From positions 7,256,001 to 7,316,000 of the forward strand of contig NC_079887.1 in the NCBI RefSeq assembly GCF_029227915.1: 60,000 nucleotides of DNA, given 5' to 3'. Below the pieces are notes generated by a model that was not told where the DNA came from, made no database searches, and worked only from the letters and a program-made list of their open reading frames with translations. Of the stretch, positions 23,201 to 38,200 are shown piece by piece. Every line of letters begins with the position of its first letter. Positions within the stretch are counted from its first letter, which is position 1. The stretch comes from Hydractinia symbiolongicarpus. Lineage: Eukaryota; Cnidaria; Hydrozoa; Anthoathecata; Hydractiniidae. Position numbers and translations under genes: made by a program.

Positions 23201-26200
23201 CCCGCCATTAACGCCTTTACAAATATACCACCTATCTCCGTTCCACCCTAAAAAAATATCAGTCTTAACTGTTTTTCTCAAACAAGTTGTCGTTGTATTT
23301 TAAGATTTTTAAGATATTAAGATCCGACTGACCATAGATAACAAAGTGTAGTCCGTGTGACCACAAAAAAACAAATATTCAAAAACTCACCGTTAAACTC
23401 ATTCCGAATCCAGATTCACCTTTGGTTAATTTAACCACTGGTCGCACCTATAAATAAAATAAAGCATGGTCACATAAAATTTTTTTAAAAAAGTAAGAGA
23501 CAGCCAGCTCTTCCCAAGTGCATATGAGCAGTTAGGCGTAAACAAGAACGGGCAAAAATGAGCATGTTTTTTTAAAAAGAGGAAAAAATATGAAACACAA
23601 GGGGTTTACTTAAACGATTTCTTTCTCGTTTGGAAGCGAGTTACAAGAGGTTAAGGCGCTCACTCGAGTAAATTTAGAGTTTATCAGATTGATATTCATA
23701 GAATTCGTAGATGTGACAGTAATAACCGTCAACGGATCAGCCATGCAAATATCCTGGCAAAATCGGCTAAAAACAATCCGTAGGTTATCATGAAAAGTGT
23801 TTTGCACTTTTTGGCAAAAGGGGAATAAGCTTACCCAACGGCTTATCTTAAGCCACCAACAGCAGCTAAAGTTTCGAGAAGTGTAATATTTGATAACTGG
23901 AAAAAGGGGTCCTGAAACCACATTTCAATGCATACATTGCACACATTATTATCTACTGAGTAAGTATGCGCTGGGCCTCTTGGTTGGGTAAGAAGCGTTT
24001 AAAAGGTACATACAGTGTCGAGAGGAGGAAGATCATCACCAACAACACATCGCTCAAGATGAAGCACTGCAATGTTTTGTGATAATTTCAACATCTCCGT
24101 ACACTAAAAAGTAAAAACGGTTATATCGATCTTACACCTTGTTGAAGAAGGGTGATGAATTGTCGCTACCAAAAAATTATCCCTTTTTAATGTAGTAAAA
24201 CCTCTTGAAGGTGTTAACAACGAAAAAACCAAACCAAACGAAACCAAAATAAAAACAAAACAAACCAAAATAAAACTAAACCAAACCAATATAAAACTAA
24301 ACCAAACCAACTGAACCGAACCGAACCGAACCGCACCGAACCGAACCGCACCGAACTAATCCAATTCAAACTAAACCAAACCACACTAAACCAAACTGAA
24401 CGAATCCAAGTCACACTAAACCAAACTAATCCAAACTGAAACCAACTGAACCAAACCAAACTAAAACAAACAAAGGCACAGTACCTTTTGTCTAGTTGCA
24501 TTTTCTACGTTTCTTCCATTGATAGTGATCAAACGATCGCCTAAAGTAACAAGTGGCGAAACTTAATAAGAGTACTGATTTTCGTGTGACTTGTTTTTGT
24601 GAATTTGACTGAATTTACGAAATATGTCAGAGTACAAGGCAATTAAATAACAAAACGGTTAAGCAAAAAAACACGAGTGAAAAAAAGAAAAGAAAACAAA
24701 CAAACAAAAAACAATAAAAAATATTTTACCTTTTTTGATTCTACCATCATTATCTGCAGCGCTATCTCTTTGAACTTGTTTCACATAAACCCCATCGATT
24801 TCCGGTCCTCCCTGAGTGAAAAAAAAAAGCAAGAATTAAAGTTGCCAAAAATAACAAAATATGAAGTCACCAGCTCATTGGAACAGTATATTAGAAAATA
24901 TAATAAACAACTGAGTCGATGGTGGAACACTATTTCCAAAAGATTTTGATTATACTATCAAACTAAACATCTGGACGATGAGTAAATTCTAACTGGTCTT
25001 TCTATGAGTGGTGATAATAATGACCGGACGTCAATTCGACCCATGAATAAAAAACATCTTACCGTCAGGTTTAGACCGTATCCGGACTGTTTTTTATGCA
25101 ACTCGACTGTGAAGAAATCCTATAAAAGATTTGTGATCTAATAAAGGTTAACCATGAGAAGTGTTTCTGTTAAAAGTCGTACACGCTTTTTTTTAAGTTC
25201 ATTAAAATTCCAACCAAGCTGGTCATTATTCTTATTTCTATATTGACTTCAACCTTAACCTGAAATCTCCGCCTGATATTCTTATAGGGGGATATTCTTA
25301 TGAATAAAAAAGCGCAGTTACAACACTACAGATAAACTGGGTTCATAGATACGAATGTTTTTGACTCGTTTGAAACAAGCCATACATTGGAAACGGTTAA
25401 AATCTGAAAATTTCGGATTTGAAACACATGTATTATTGAATTGCGTGTTAATAATATAGTTAGACATACCGATTCAGGTAAAACAAGATTGTCGAAAGCA
25501 GCGTTTCGTTCCATTAACAGATTTGTGATAGGTGGAGCTTTTCGAAGTAAATCCGAAGCCTAAATAAAACGTAAAATGTCGATGCTACGATGTGTTACGA
25601 TAAAAACCATTTGTCGTTACGGCAAAGACAATTATCTGTCGACGCTACAAAAAATTAATGAATAAATACCGTCTGTGTTAGAATAAAAAGATATCGGTGT
25701 CATAAAAAACATAATTCGTAAAATCAATTTACGTTTCGGCATGCAACAACAACGAAACAGTTTCACGAAAAATTTTAACACCCGTTTCGATAGAGTATTT
25801 GGTTTTAAATTACCTCAGGAGATAACTTAATGCTGAGTAGACCTCACTGAGAAGCCGAATCATTTCGAAATGGAAAAACAATCGAAATTTTACCTGTTGC
25901 TTGGTTAGTCCGTCCATGCTTATGCCATTCACTTCCAGGATACGATCGCCTATTAGAAATTAGGACAGGTAGGTATGTTATGTAATGCGTAAATTCTTTA
26001 AAGAAATTCTAACGCAGTAATTTATATTTTAGTTAAACTGGCCACTGTTCCTCATGTTTTTTACGAGTGTTTCACTCTACCACAATTTCGGAAAGGTCAT
26101 TCATTTTTAGTGATTTCTGCTAATTAGCTAATCGTTTGGGACGGTATTTCATACTATCGGTGAAAATTCAAAGTCCAAATTTAAAATTTTCTGATTTTTA

Positions 26201-29200
26201 CATTTAACAATCTTTTTCTTAAACTTTAGAGAAAGAAAAAGAATTTACAAATCCATTACTAAAAGGTAAAAAACAAAACAACAAAAATACTAGAGCCCCA
26301 AAAAACAATTTTGTTTTGCAATTCCTACTTATATCGACACCTTTTAAAATCGAGGCTTATATCAGCAACTATAAACGAGGCTTGAATTGGCAAGTTTGAA
26401 ATCGAGGCTTATATCGGCAAGTTTAAAATTAAGGCTTGTATAAGCAACTTTAAAATCGACAATCCCTGATAAAAATTATTAAGACTGCAATTAATAAGCT
26501 GACTGAAGATGGCTCCCCCCTACCTCAATGTTGAACGCCAACCTTGAATTTAGGGGAAGGGAAGTTAGTCTTAAAATTTTTGTGAAGGATTGGAGGCTTG
26601 TATCGGCAAGTTTGAAATTGAGGCTTGCATCGGCAAATTTAAAATTGAGGCTTGCATCGGCAAATTTAAAATCGAGGCTTGTCGCGGCAAATTTAAAATC
26701 GAGGCTTGTCGCGGCAAATTTAAAATCGAGGCTTGTCGAGGCAAGTTTGTAATCGACGCTTGCATCGGCAAGTTTGAAATCCAGTCTAAAATCGAAGCTT
26801 ATATATAGGAAAGTTGCAGTGATTAAAAAGAGTTTCAAATTTACATCCAAGCACACTGCTTCGTGCTAATCCCATATTTTATACTTTATAAAGATATTTT
26901 ATAAAAAGAAACCGAAAATAAAAATGTAACAAAAGAATGTTACACTTCACACGTTGTATTAAAAGTCCACCTGTCGTCGCACCCACCTTTCATGATTGTG
27001 CGATTCATATCGGCTGCTCCTCCAGGAAGTATACCTTTGATGTAGATGCCACCTAGTTCAGGTCCACCCTGAAAATAAAAAATAGAAGTCGATAACACGA
27101 AATAATCAAGGTACAGTTAGCTAACCGAGAATAATTATAGCTAAATATAATATAGATAATACTTTTATGTGGAACAAAAAACTTTTGTAGTTCTTGGTGT
27201 TGTAGAAGCGAAATTCTTTGAGACCATTTCTAACATTTCGCGGAAAAACTTCGCGACTTACCGAAATAAACTTTCCAAAAACGCAAAAGCCGTAAACGTT
27301 TTTTTCGCAGACACTTTCTTTCCTCTACAGAATCGTTCTGTCTGACAAAACTGAAAAATCTTTCTCTGAATTTATGGTAAATGAAACGTGAATAAGCACC
27401 TGTTTGGAAAGCAAACGAACCCTTTCATCCTTCGTAGCCGACGATTGTTCAGACGCAAAATACTGAACGATAGTATCGAATGCCCTTTTGCCATATCCCA
27501 TTTCTCAGTTTAAAAGCATCTCTCTTTGGATAATTTATTTATAAAAGTATGCAGACTTGAATTTCAAAAAAAAAAAAAAAATGAGTTTCATCGCGATAAA
27601 TTCTATTTCGAAGGCTTCTTCATTTAAACCATAGCACACATTAATTTTGAAGCCGAAATTACAAATGTTTTTGTTTTTCTAAAATCTTCTTCATCTAGTT
27701 TCTGTTTTATTCAAAATATCTTTTTTTTTAACACAATGTAAAAAACAAAAGAAATAATCTACGCTTTTCTATTTTCTATATTTCTAATTAACTGATTCCT
27801 CAAAATAGAAGCAAACAAATAAAAAAAACAAAGGTGACTAATCATAGAAGAGCATAGTAGATATTGCTTCCATAAAATTGATTTAATTGGTTAAAATGAT
27901 CAGTATATCAAAATCACATCATAATAAGCTCTGTAAGAGACTGCGATGTCTTCCCATTCTTATGCTGAAGTTAATTTCCTTTGGAATTTATCCTAAATGG
28001 TAGACGTGAAACCAACAACCACCTAGTTTCCATATGATCATAAAAAATTCTCAAAATAATATTTCTTTCGCGTATCTCTAGTAATAATTATAAACTTTTT
28101 ACTAAGAATCTACAAACAACACGTTTATGTGACCATTTTATATTCCAGTAACCATTATTTTTTTCGTCTTCCTTACATGATTTTATTTACTTTGCATGAC
28201 AGAAACATTGCAGTAGATGAAAACCAACCCTATCGCAGCTGGTTCTTACTAGTTCTGTGAACAAATGTCTTGGCACATGCTTTGTAATAAAACTTATAAA
28301 AAAATGTTCAATTTCTTTTTGTAATGTAAAAATATCCGTGTAAATTATTCATAATACAACAAAACTGAATAGAAAATTTACAGGCATCATTCACAAAGAC
28401 GTAAATAGTCAACTAAAGTGAGAACATCTTGGCATTCAAAATCGTCCGCTTTTCCACGATATTCTATCTGTAACACTTTCTTATACGACGGGTGAATTTT
28501 TTTGGCTTTCAAAGATTTCCTGAATTTAAAGTGATATATAGATAAAGACTTGGAATTTTTGATGTTATTTTCTGTGACACCTGTAGATTCACAACCTGCC
28601 TTACTCAGGAAGCTGATATTCTTCGAACTCGACGTTTATTGTTTGCCATATCTTATTTCGGATTCCCTAGCCCTCAAAGTCATATAGAAGATGCTTCTAA
28701 CTAACTTTTCAGAATTCATTGATTTTTTGCGACTGAATTGCGTTCATTGCTGCAATACAGAGGTAAAAATATCGGTAGGGGTAGATATTTGTGACAGGCT
28801 GGTTGTAAACAACAACAACAACAACGAAAACAACAACATAAACAACGACAAAAATAACACCAACAACAACAATGACGGCAACGGAAACGTTAACAAAGAG
28901 AAAATCAACAACAACAGCATTATTTGGGCTTTGTCAGACTATGTTGGAGATACGATACAACATCATTAAAAGCAAAAATAACGACAACAACAACAACAAA
29001 AACAACAACCACAACAGCAACAACAACAGCGATAACGACAACACAAAAACAACAACCACAACAGCAACAAGAAAAAGTTATTTTTCAAAAAAAAAAGTTT
29101 AGAGACATAACCTTGCATAATTTCAATATATCAACTAAAATGGCGTTTGAAGGAGCTTTATAAAACAACAAAAAAAGATTTTCAAGCAACCACATTTTCA

Positions 29201-32200
29201 AAATGTGAATTCAGGTAAACATATATTGATATCTAAGACTTATTCTTCATTATTTCAAATATACATTCTCCGTGAAAGTTCATTTTTAAGGTTTTAAAGG
29301 AATAACAGGAAAAAATCCATCATCCATAATCATACGTAATTGCTCACTTCGTAAACAAACTTTTCTGGATTGTTTTTGCAGACAAAACGCACACGAACAA
29401 AGTTTGAGTGCATTATGACTCAATTTATTAAAACAGGTATAACTTCTCTCCTCGCCCTCACATATCACACACAGACACCTTATGTTCACTGTCTCTTTAA
29501 ACTCTAAGAGAGAATTTAACTTTTCAGCGTCATAGTTCAACAGTTTCTTGTAAAACTTTTGGTGTGTTGGGTTTAAAGTGCAACCACCGCTATTTCTAAT
29601 ACAATCCACGCAACCGTGATAGTTATAATTTAAAACTAAGCAATTAGCCTTCGAATCATATGCAATAAATTTCTTTGATATCAATCTGAAATCATCCGAA
29701 TGATAATAGTGCCTAAATCCATTCTTATATCCATTTGTCAGGGGAGCTGGACCTCCATCTAAATTTGCAGTATTCAATTTCTTGTTTTTTCCACGTCTCT
29801 TAGACAATTCCTCTTCTGTATACTTTACCTCAGAAGTGTCAACAAAATCTCTTCCGATCAATCCTACTTCATTTTTACTGGTACTTATGTGCGTATGAAC
29901 TAACTTTTTGAACTGAACATTTTTCAACTTCTTTTTTCTCCCCATTGGCACGAATTCGAGCTCTTTTTCTGTATTACTTTTAGTGCTTGGACTTTTTTGG
30001 TTTACACTTGATGTGTCACTGTTGGACGCAAACCAAGAAGAAGAACTTGCAGTATTATCTTTAGTTGAGGTCGTACTTGTATTATTTTCTTCCTTTAAAA
30101 CGTCGGGGTTTATGGTATTGTTTACCAGCACTTGGTCGACATAGCCGTCGTTCTTGACGGAATCACTTACAAAGCCACTTTGGTTGTTGGAAGTATGATG
30201 AAGATTCCGAATTGGAGCTGTTGATTCTGCGATAGGCTTCTCATTACCATTCTTATCCTTCTCTTTAGACTTTGCTGTATGTGATTTGTTCGACAGTTGC
30301 CATTCCAAATCGTGATTGCTCGAATATTTTTGGTTGCTAGCATCAACAATCGAAATACCGCATGGCAACGCTGTTTTCATTGAGTGCTCAGCTTTGTGGG
30401 AGAGACTCGATTGGTCGATAATAAGTCCATGGATATTGCTTATGCTTTTGTGTTTGTTTGGTACCAGAACAGCTTCTCTTCCTTGAACGCTTTCAGTATG
30501 ATCTTCACCTGGGTCAAAAGGTTCAGCAGATTTAGCCGTTGTTGTGGTGTATTGATTTTCTTTATTATCACCATTAAAAAGCAAACACGGTAAGGTATCT
30601 GCAACGCTTGTTTCAGTGAAATCTATGGTGATTCTAATTCCGTGTTGCGTGTTGCACTTTTTCCAAGATATCTGATAAACATTCTGCTGTAGAAGATCGA
30701 TAATCATGGTTCTCAACAAATATGGAAGCTCTGTTTCTGAGGAGGCCATTTTTAACGAGCGTCCGCAAAATGAGCGATATACTCAGATATTTCTTAGAGA
30801 CACCACATTATAAAAGTAATATCATTTTTGTTGTAACATGTTTTGTTTTAGGTTTTTTCTTCAAAAATATCCACTTTAGTTCCATCAATATTTTCAATAT
30901 AAATTTCACAATAGAAATATAAGTTCCTCTCAAAATACCAAACAAAACGCACCTGCTAAACTCATGGAATTCTTTTCAAAACTGAAAAATAGCTCCATAG
31001 AATGATAACATCTTGCACAGAAAAGCTAAACTCAGGATGCTACAGAGTACAGACCTTACAGAAAAAATCTAATACTTAAAATTAAAATAAAACAAAGTAA
31101 AAACAAAATATGTTTAATTGGTGAGAGCCAATGTAAATGGCATAATTTGGCGAAATACGTTAAAGGTGCAATACTAACATTCTGGAAACTTTTTACTAAA
31201 TCTTTGTGAAAATTTTGTTGTATGGAAAAGCGAGACTTGCCTCGCTTGCCTTTAGTATATACGTATCGATACACGTGTTGTATGAGAGTTAGTAATTTAA
31301 AGATTGTGAATAAGTAACACGAACATAAAACATATGTAGTTCTTATCTCACGATCAGACCACACATAACAATTTCTTTGAAACTCTTCTACAAATTAAGA
31401 CAGTTGAAGTTGAAAATTCTTAAAAAAAAATTATTCGAAGCAATGTCAACCACCGATTTTGAAATAAAATGAAAATAAGAAACGTAACTCCAAAATATGT
31501 TTTTCTATTCTTTACAATTTTTCGTGTAACTGGTGCCTTAAAACGTAATAAATTATATGTTTATATATTCTTTTCAATTTTTCGTGTAACTGGTGCCTTA
31601 AAACGTAATAGTTAAGTTTCAAAGCATCCAAATATTAAATTGGATATTTTTGAGCAACAATCACCGAAAATATATGACAAAAAAATAAATAATAGACTAT
31701 AGATTGTTATGACAACTAATCCTTAAAAGCCGTAATTTTAACATTTTAAAATGCTGATATTAGAAATAATTATTGTTGACAGTCATAACTTGAGGCAATA
31801 TATTAAATTGTCATGCGACAGGCTTTCGTTACAATCATAAATTTAAACCCAACAGCAAAACACAGCGTAAGAAAACTCCAGTTTCGAGAATGAAATAGTG
31901 AACAAAATTATCTGTTGAACTTTCAGCTCAAAAAGTTTGGATAAAACAAACACACAAACAAACAAAGAAGAATGAAAACAAATCATGGTTTCCACAATTA
32001 GAACCATGAATACACAGGAAATTTTTTTCACTTGAGAACATTCGCTTAATTAATTCCGCGAGTTTTCTAACATATTCATTGAAAACAAATGATGGTTTCC
32101 ACAATTAGAACCATGATTACTCAGGACATTTTTACTTTTCTAACATATTCGATGAAAATTTAGGCACATTAACCAAGATTATAAATTAGAATTCATTAAT

Positions 32201-35200
32201 TAAATTTAAGGTTTGATATCAGCTTAAATTATGTTACATTCACCATCGCATTTAATAAAAGGTCACCTCTTAAAACAAAAGGAAATTCGAGGAATTCTCC
32301 GGGAAATTCTAAAAGTGAACAAGACAAGAGAATTATAAGTAAATTCCTTACAGTTAAGCTAACACCAATGCCAGCATCACCTTTACGTATTTCCACGCTG
32401 AATTCATCCTAAGATGGAACAACAAAATGCATGCTTAAACACAAGTTATGTACCAGTTTGTCTCCAAAATACTAACAAACAGAAATACATACAGACATAT
32501 AGAGAGACATAGAGGTAGACAGACATACAGAGTAACAGAGAAAAAGAGAGGTAGACATACATACAGAGAGATATACAGACAGACGGACAGAGAGAAACAC
32601 AGAGATAAAGAGGTAGAGAGTCAGACAGGTAAAACAGAGTGATAGAGCGGCAGACAGGTAGGCAAGCAGGCATAGAGACAGGCAAAACAAAAGAAGAGAC
32701 AAAACAATTTGTTCAACTTACAATATCCAGTAATGGTATATTTTCTACATTGTATATCTTTTCAAAGACTATTTTTACTGAAGATGGCGCTTGCTTCAAT
32801 AGATCGTTTGCCTGCATAAAAATATTAGATGCATATTGTCATTGAAAAGAAAATTCTTGTTAATAAAATATACTTTGGACTATAAAAGAACACTTTAACT
32901 TTGGTTCATGAGTTTAAAACTATTTTAAGAAAATTATTTCTGCGAGGATTTTTATGAAAACCATTTAATTTTCGCGAGAACTGGTTTCTAAAAATTAGCA
33001 ATATACTTTCGCCAATTTCACAGAAAGAGAGAGAACATCTTTTCTCAATTTTACTGTTTTAAGTGCTTTTATGTGGGTGACACAAGATAAAGACTGTAGG
33101 GTTGAAATTCACATACCTGTCATAAAATCAGAAGAAGAAAAAAATTGTAAAAGGTTTTATAATAAAAACTGGAGTCATTTTCGCGAATAGTAAGTTTCCC
33201 AATAATGTCTGAAGAAACTAACTTTTGCAGACAAAAGCGAAAATGTGTATAGTATATAGTTAAAAAAAGATTCCAGTAAGTTCCTTGTTTACAGAATCGA
33301 CTCGGCATAACAAATTGGGTTCCAACAGAATAAAACCACTTATTCGCTTGTAAAGGAAAACTCACATTCTACAAGAAAGTAAATAAATTAACACTTGCCT
33401 GATGGTGACTTAATCCATCCAAGTTGACGCCATTAATTTCTATCAGGCGATCACCTTTAGCAAGTCTGCCATCAGTTGTTGCTGGTCCTCCTGCCATTAA
33501 GTTTTTGATAAATATTCCTTTCAACTCTGGACCTCCCTGCAAAGTGTGAGAATTAAATAGAATAAATAACATTATAAAAAAATAAGCGTGTTATTGAGTA
33601 AAAAAACCCATCTTTAAAGGAAATTTACGCTACTCGTATACCATTTTGTTTAACAGACAAAAACAACATCGTTGCAATATAGATATTGTGCAAATGTATT
33701 TTCTCAAGATATATACTTACCAATAAACTCAAACCAAACGTATTGTTCTTACGATATAACTGAATTTCTATGATGTCCTAAAACAAAGATGTGAGAAATA
33801 ATAAGTAGAAAAACGTGGTTAAAATGGTAGCGCATAAGCCAATGAGATTCTTTCATGGAAATGATGATTTCATTTAAGCGACAGTCCTTAAGCAGAGTGT
33901 CTACCAAATGTTTTTTAAAAATGTTTTTTAAAAATCTTTTGCCTTCTTGCTTTTTTTTCAAGTTTTTTTATTATAATCTAATATTTTTTAAGTGTTCCGA
34001 AGCACAAAGACACAAGAAGACTATCTAATAACCATAATGTAAAAAATACACGCCAAAAAAAGTGCTGAACAATTATAAAAGTTATATCTGAGAAAGTGCA
34101 AAAACAACATTTATTATGAGGAAGTGCTATAAGCAGAAATGTAACTTCACACAACCTATTGAGTTAATTAAGTTTGAGCTATGGCCAAGAACTTATGATA
34201 TAAAAATTTCTATGGAGTTGCAATGAAAATTTGCTTGATTAGACAAACAAATAGAATGAAAAAGAAGAACGGAAGACGCAAACCCCATCGAAGCTTGAGT
34301 ATTGTGATGATTGTTGTGGCTGCATTTTTTGTGGTGAATGTGAGAATCTTTCCAACACAAGTGTTGCAACTTCACACGATTTCAACCATTCCACTGCATC
34401 AGAACATGCGAGGCCGTCCATTTTACGAGAGTTTATTTCAACCACGCGATCACCTATTAATAAAAACATCAATAAAAATATATGTGAATAAATATTAATT
34501 TAATTAGAAGAACTACTTTGCTCATCACTAACATATTGCCTGGCAGAAAGCGAGATTCGATCCGCAGTGCCCAAAACTGTCAGCTGCATACGAAACCACC
34601 ACACTACGTGCTTATGTTAGTGATAAACTCAGATAGTTTACAGGATGGTGTGATGGTGAATATTTTTCATGGCACATTCGTATTTTTCATAAAGATTTAA
34701 TTATATAAATAAACAACAAACAAGCCACAATGATTGATATTACCTTTGGATATATGGCCATCCTGGTCAGCCGCACCGCCTGACTGCACCGCTTTGATAT
34801 ATATTCCACCAACTTGAATACCACCCTAAAAAATAGAAAATACACTGTTAAGTCGGAAAAACGATCCAAGAGAGACAGAAAAATCGAGGGAAATTACTTA
34901 CAGTAAGACTAACGCCAAAACTACCATTTTGCTTTGCTAAATTTACACAAAATCTCTAAAAGAAAAAAACTTTGTAACACTTTGTAACAGGTGCTACTAA
35001 TCAACATGTTACTAAGTTTGTTAGGGTCATAAAACTGCTGACGTCAGCAAAGACCAGACAAAAACGTATGATTGTTTAGGGATGAAAGTCTAGCATAATG
35101 TTTAACAATTCAAGTAGATCATTCTATACAATACAGAAAAATATCCTTGGTGACAATAAACTAATCCATAAACTAATCCACAGCCTCGTTGTTAGTTAAC

Positions 35201-38200
35201 TTGAAATTTACTGCATCCATTGGCAAAACGCAACTTTCAAGGCAACAACACACAATAACCTCAGTACCGTAAATACTCAATTAAATTATCTCCTTCCAAT
35301 AAGTACCCATCTTCAAAAAAGCCCCGATGCAGATTTATCAGAGTAAGGTACTCGGAGGAAAAGATACATCCTATGATAATGCTTCATATTTTTGCAAGTA
35401 GCTGTCCTAGCTACTGTTTCACAACAATATATCTCTTTAAAATATGTTTAAAGAAAATTCTCTTTGTATCTAATTTGTTTAGATTTTCCCTTTCATTATA
35501 TTAAACGTTTCCGATGAGTTATTACATTGTGATATTGGATATACATTTAAATGACAGTCTTCCAAGTTGCCAAGTAAAAAAACTGAAAAATCTTTAGGTA
35601 CAAGTAACTAGAGTCCTCCACAAACCAAATTCGGTAAAGTTCTCTAAAGCAAGGTCCGCCTAACCGTTTTGGAATTGACATATTTCCCAAACTGTTCATC
35701 AAAGGGGTACAGTCTATACATTATTCTAATTTCAAACCCTTCCCATTAGAAGAAAAATGCGAAAAATCTTTATTCAAGCTCTATGCAAAAAATAATTAGG
35801 CCAACAGAATTGAATAATATTTATACCCATAAATCATAAGATATGCTTACTCTTGCAGATGTTTTTTGACCACCAGCAGACTTGTCTCTAAAGTTACCAT
35901 TCATGTCATGTGCTGCTTCTGAATTCGGGAGATGCTGCATCGAATAAGTTACACCACGAGAATGCAAAATATTGGATCTGAAATAAGTTTGTTAAAGTTT
36001 AGATAAAGCAAAGACAAAAAAACATCCTTGTCCCAAAAAAGAACTTCTTTATTGGGGCTACGAAACGGCTGTTGGTTTTTGACTTCAGTGACTTGCATGA
36101 AAGTCAAGCTAATGGCGGTGGTAAGGTTTATAATCACTTAAGACAAAAACAACAACTTAAATCAAACTTGCTAGATTCTTAGAAATTTTACAAAGAAACA
36201 TAAGTTTATTGTACACAAAGGCAGTCTAAACAACAACAATGACTTTAAATTTTTTTTATTTTTTTTGGGGGGGGGTATTAACTACCTTCTTAAAGCTAGA
36301 AAAATAGCATGTTTAGATATACTCGTGCTGTCCTTATTTTCCTATCAAAACTAACTTTAATATATATTTTACAGACCGTAGCTTATTTTACCGTCAAAAA
36401 AATACTGAAGGAACATTTTTATTTTTTTTAGAAAATAAAAATAAAAAAGTAGCAAATTCATCATAAAAACTACTCATCAACAGGTTGTCTAGACGTCTAT
36501 GTGGTTCTAACGTGTGTTTAATTTCTTGCACACGGGCTGAGTGGTTCGTTTATTATACACCATTCTTTGAGGGGAATTGCGGGGAATGAGCTTAATAAAC
36601 CGTATTGTAGCCGCTTTAATAAACATAAAGGTAAACTTTATGTCGACTCGCACAAATTGCACAATTTATTGCGTTGAGATTTTAAATTTTCATAAATTTA
36701 ATTATTATACTGTGTTTTATTTGATTTGAACTTGTTCAAATTCCATACTATAGATAAAGCCAATTAGAAAAATAGCCAGAAAAAGAATTAAACTGCAAGC
36801 TAGTCTTTCTTCTCAGCATAATGCCACAGTGAGCTATCATGGTTTAACGCTTTAGGTATTAAAGGTTGGATTCGGACTCCAATATACTGACCTGGGTTCC
36901 CGTTTTATCGGTAATGACTTTATTGAATCTGAGCGCATAATTTGAGTTGTTTGTTTTGAAGCATCACCTGTTCCATTTCCTGGAGCAACACACTTTTCAA
37001 TAATGAGGTTAACTGGGGATGTAGCATTGCGTATTATCTCTAACGCCTGAAAGAGACAACAAAAATGTTATCTAATGCATAACTGGCTGATCTATAAAAA
37101 GGGTGTGTACAAAACCAAATAGGATAGTAAATAACTCTTTCTTTAACAAGGTAGTCGAATTATAATTACATAAAATGGACAACAAAAATTACCTTTTGTC
37201 TTGTAGCTGTTTCTAAACTTAGATCATGGACAGCGACAACTCTATCACCTAAAACAGAAAACAAAGGTTAATGCAAAGAGTAAATGGCATTAAATGCATT
37301 CTTGTACAAGGACTTGACAGGAGAAGCATGTGCATTCGTATATGCACACACAAGCAAATTGTTTAGACACACTATAAATAGCATTAAACAAATGCTTGTG
37401 CAAGTCAATGGTCTGCTTTTAATGGTATTTGCAGGTAGCTAACTATATGAGAAGTAAATCAAAGCAAAAGATGCCTTACTTAAGGCGTAACACTTATTTC
37501 TTTTTTGTTGTTGTTGCAGCTAAAGTAACAACTTATTATATTTCTTGTAAATATTATATAAGTCTATTTTTTTCCTTAATTTTTGTATTTTATTAAAAAT
37601 TTGAATTTGAAAACTCACCAACTTCCAGTCTTCCATCCATAGCAGCAGAACCATTAGGATTAATATATTTAACAAAGATCCCACCAAGTTCCAAGCCACC
37701 CTAAAGTAATATCGTATTGATTTTTCATTTTTTCAAAATACATAACGCTAAACCTAAATTTCAATACCTTTGTGATTTCTTTTGAAATTATTTTGATACT
37801 TTTACATGGGAAATAAACAGATATTTCCAGATTTAAGCAATATATATGTATTTAAACATATTCCAATTCAATATCAATTAATATTTAAAAAAAGAAATAT
37901 AAAAAAACACTTTTGAACACAACAAATTCATTCGTCCAAATATATTCAAATTTAAAGACATAGATAGGCATTGGGTTAAAATTGATCACATTTACAACAC
38001 TATCCACCTTACACCATAACCTTAATACTAGTACGTACAGTAATGCTGAAGCCAAGACTGTCACTCTTCTTGTTTAATGTGATAGAGATAAAATTCTGAA
38101 AGACAAAATTATAACATAACGAAATAATGATGACTCTTTAAACCATATCTGTTTGATGATTTCTTCTTATAGTTTTCACATTGTCAATTATCCTAACATA

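Larger units (their letters stand above)
27069..32351 (-). other. 5.3 kb intron hosting the nested gene
   Basis: Largest intron of the scaffold gene. Besides the nested gene and two weak exon candidates it contains the CAA repeat (28806-29080), a 60-bp tandem duplication (31498-31617) and a 107-bp spaced duplication (31974-32140). Nothing else coding was seen. Confidence 0.6.

Noticed and set aside
24214-24501. Trp/Phe/Val-rich minus frames
   Set aside because: Products of the AACCA microsatellite.
26491-26856. Repeat-protein frames on both strands
   Set aside because: Artefact of the 27-bp minisatellite, whose unit is a multiple of three.
28691-29163. Asn/Thr/Gln-rich plus frames
   Set aside because: CAA-type simple repeat with no conserved part.
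32446-32702. Leu/Ser/Val/Cys-rich frames
   Set aside because: Degenerate AGAC microsatellite.
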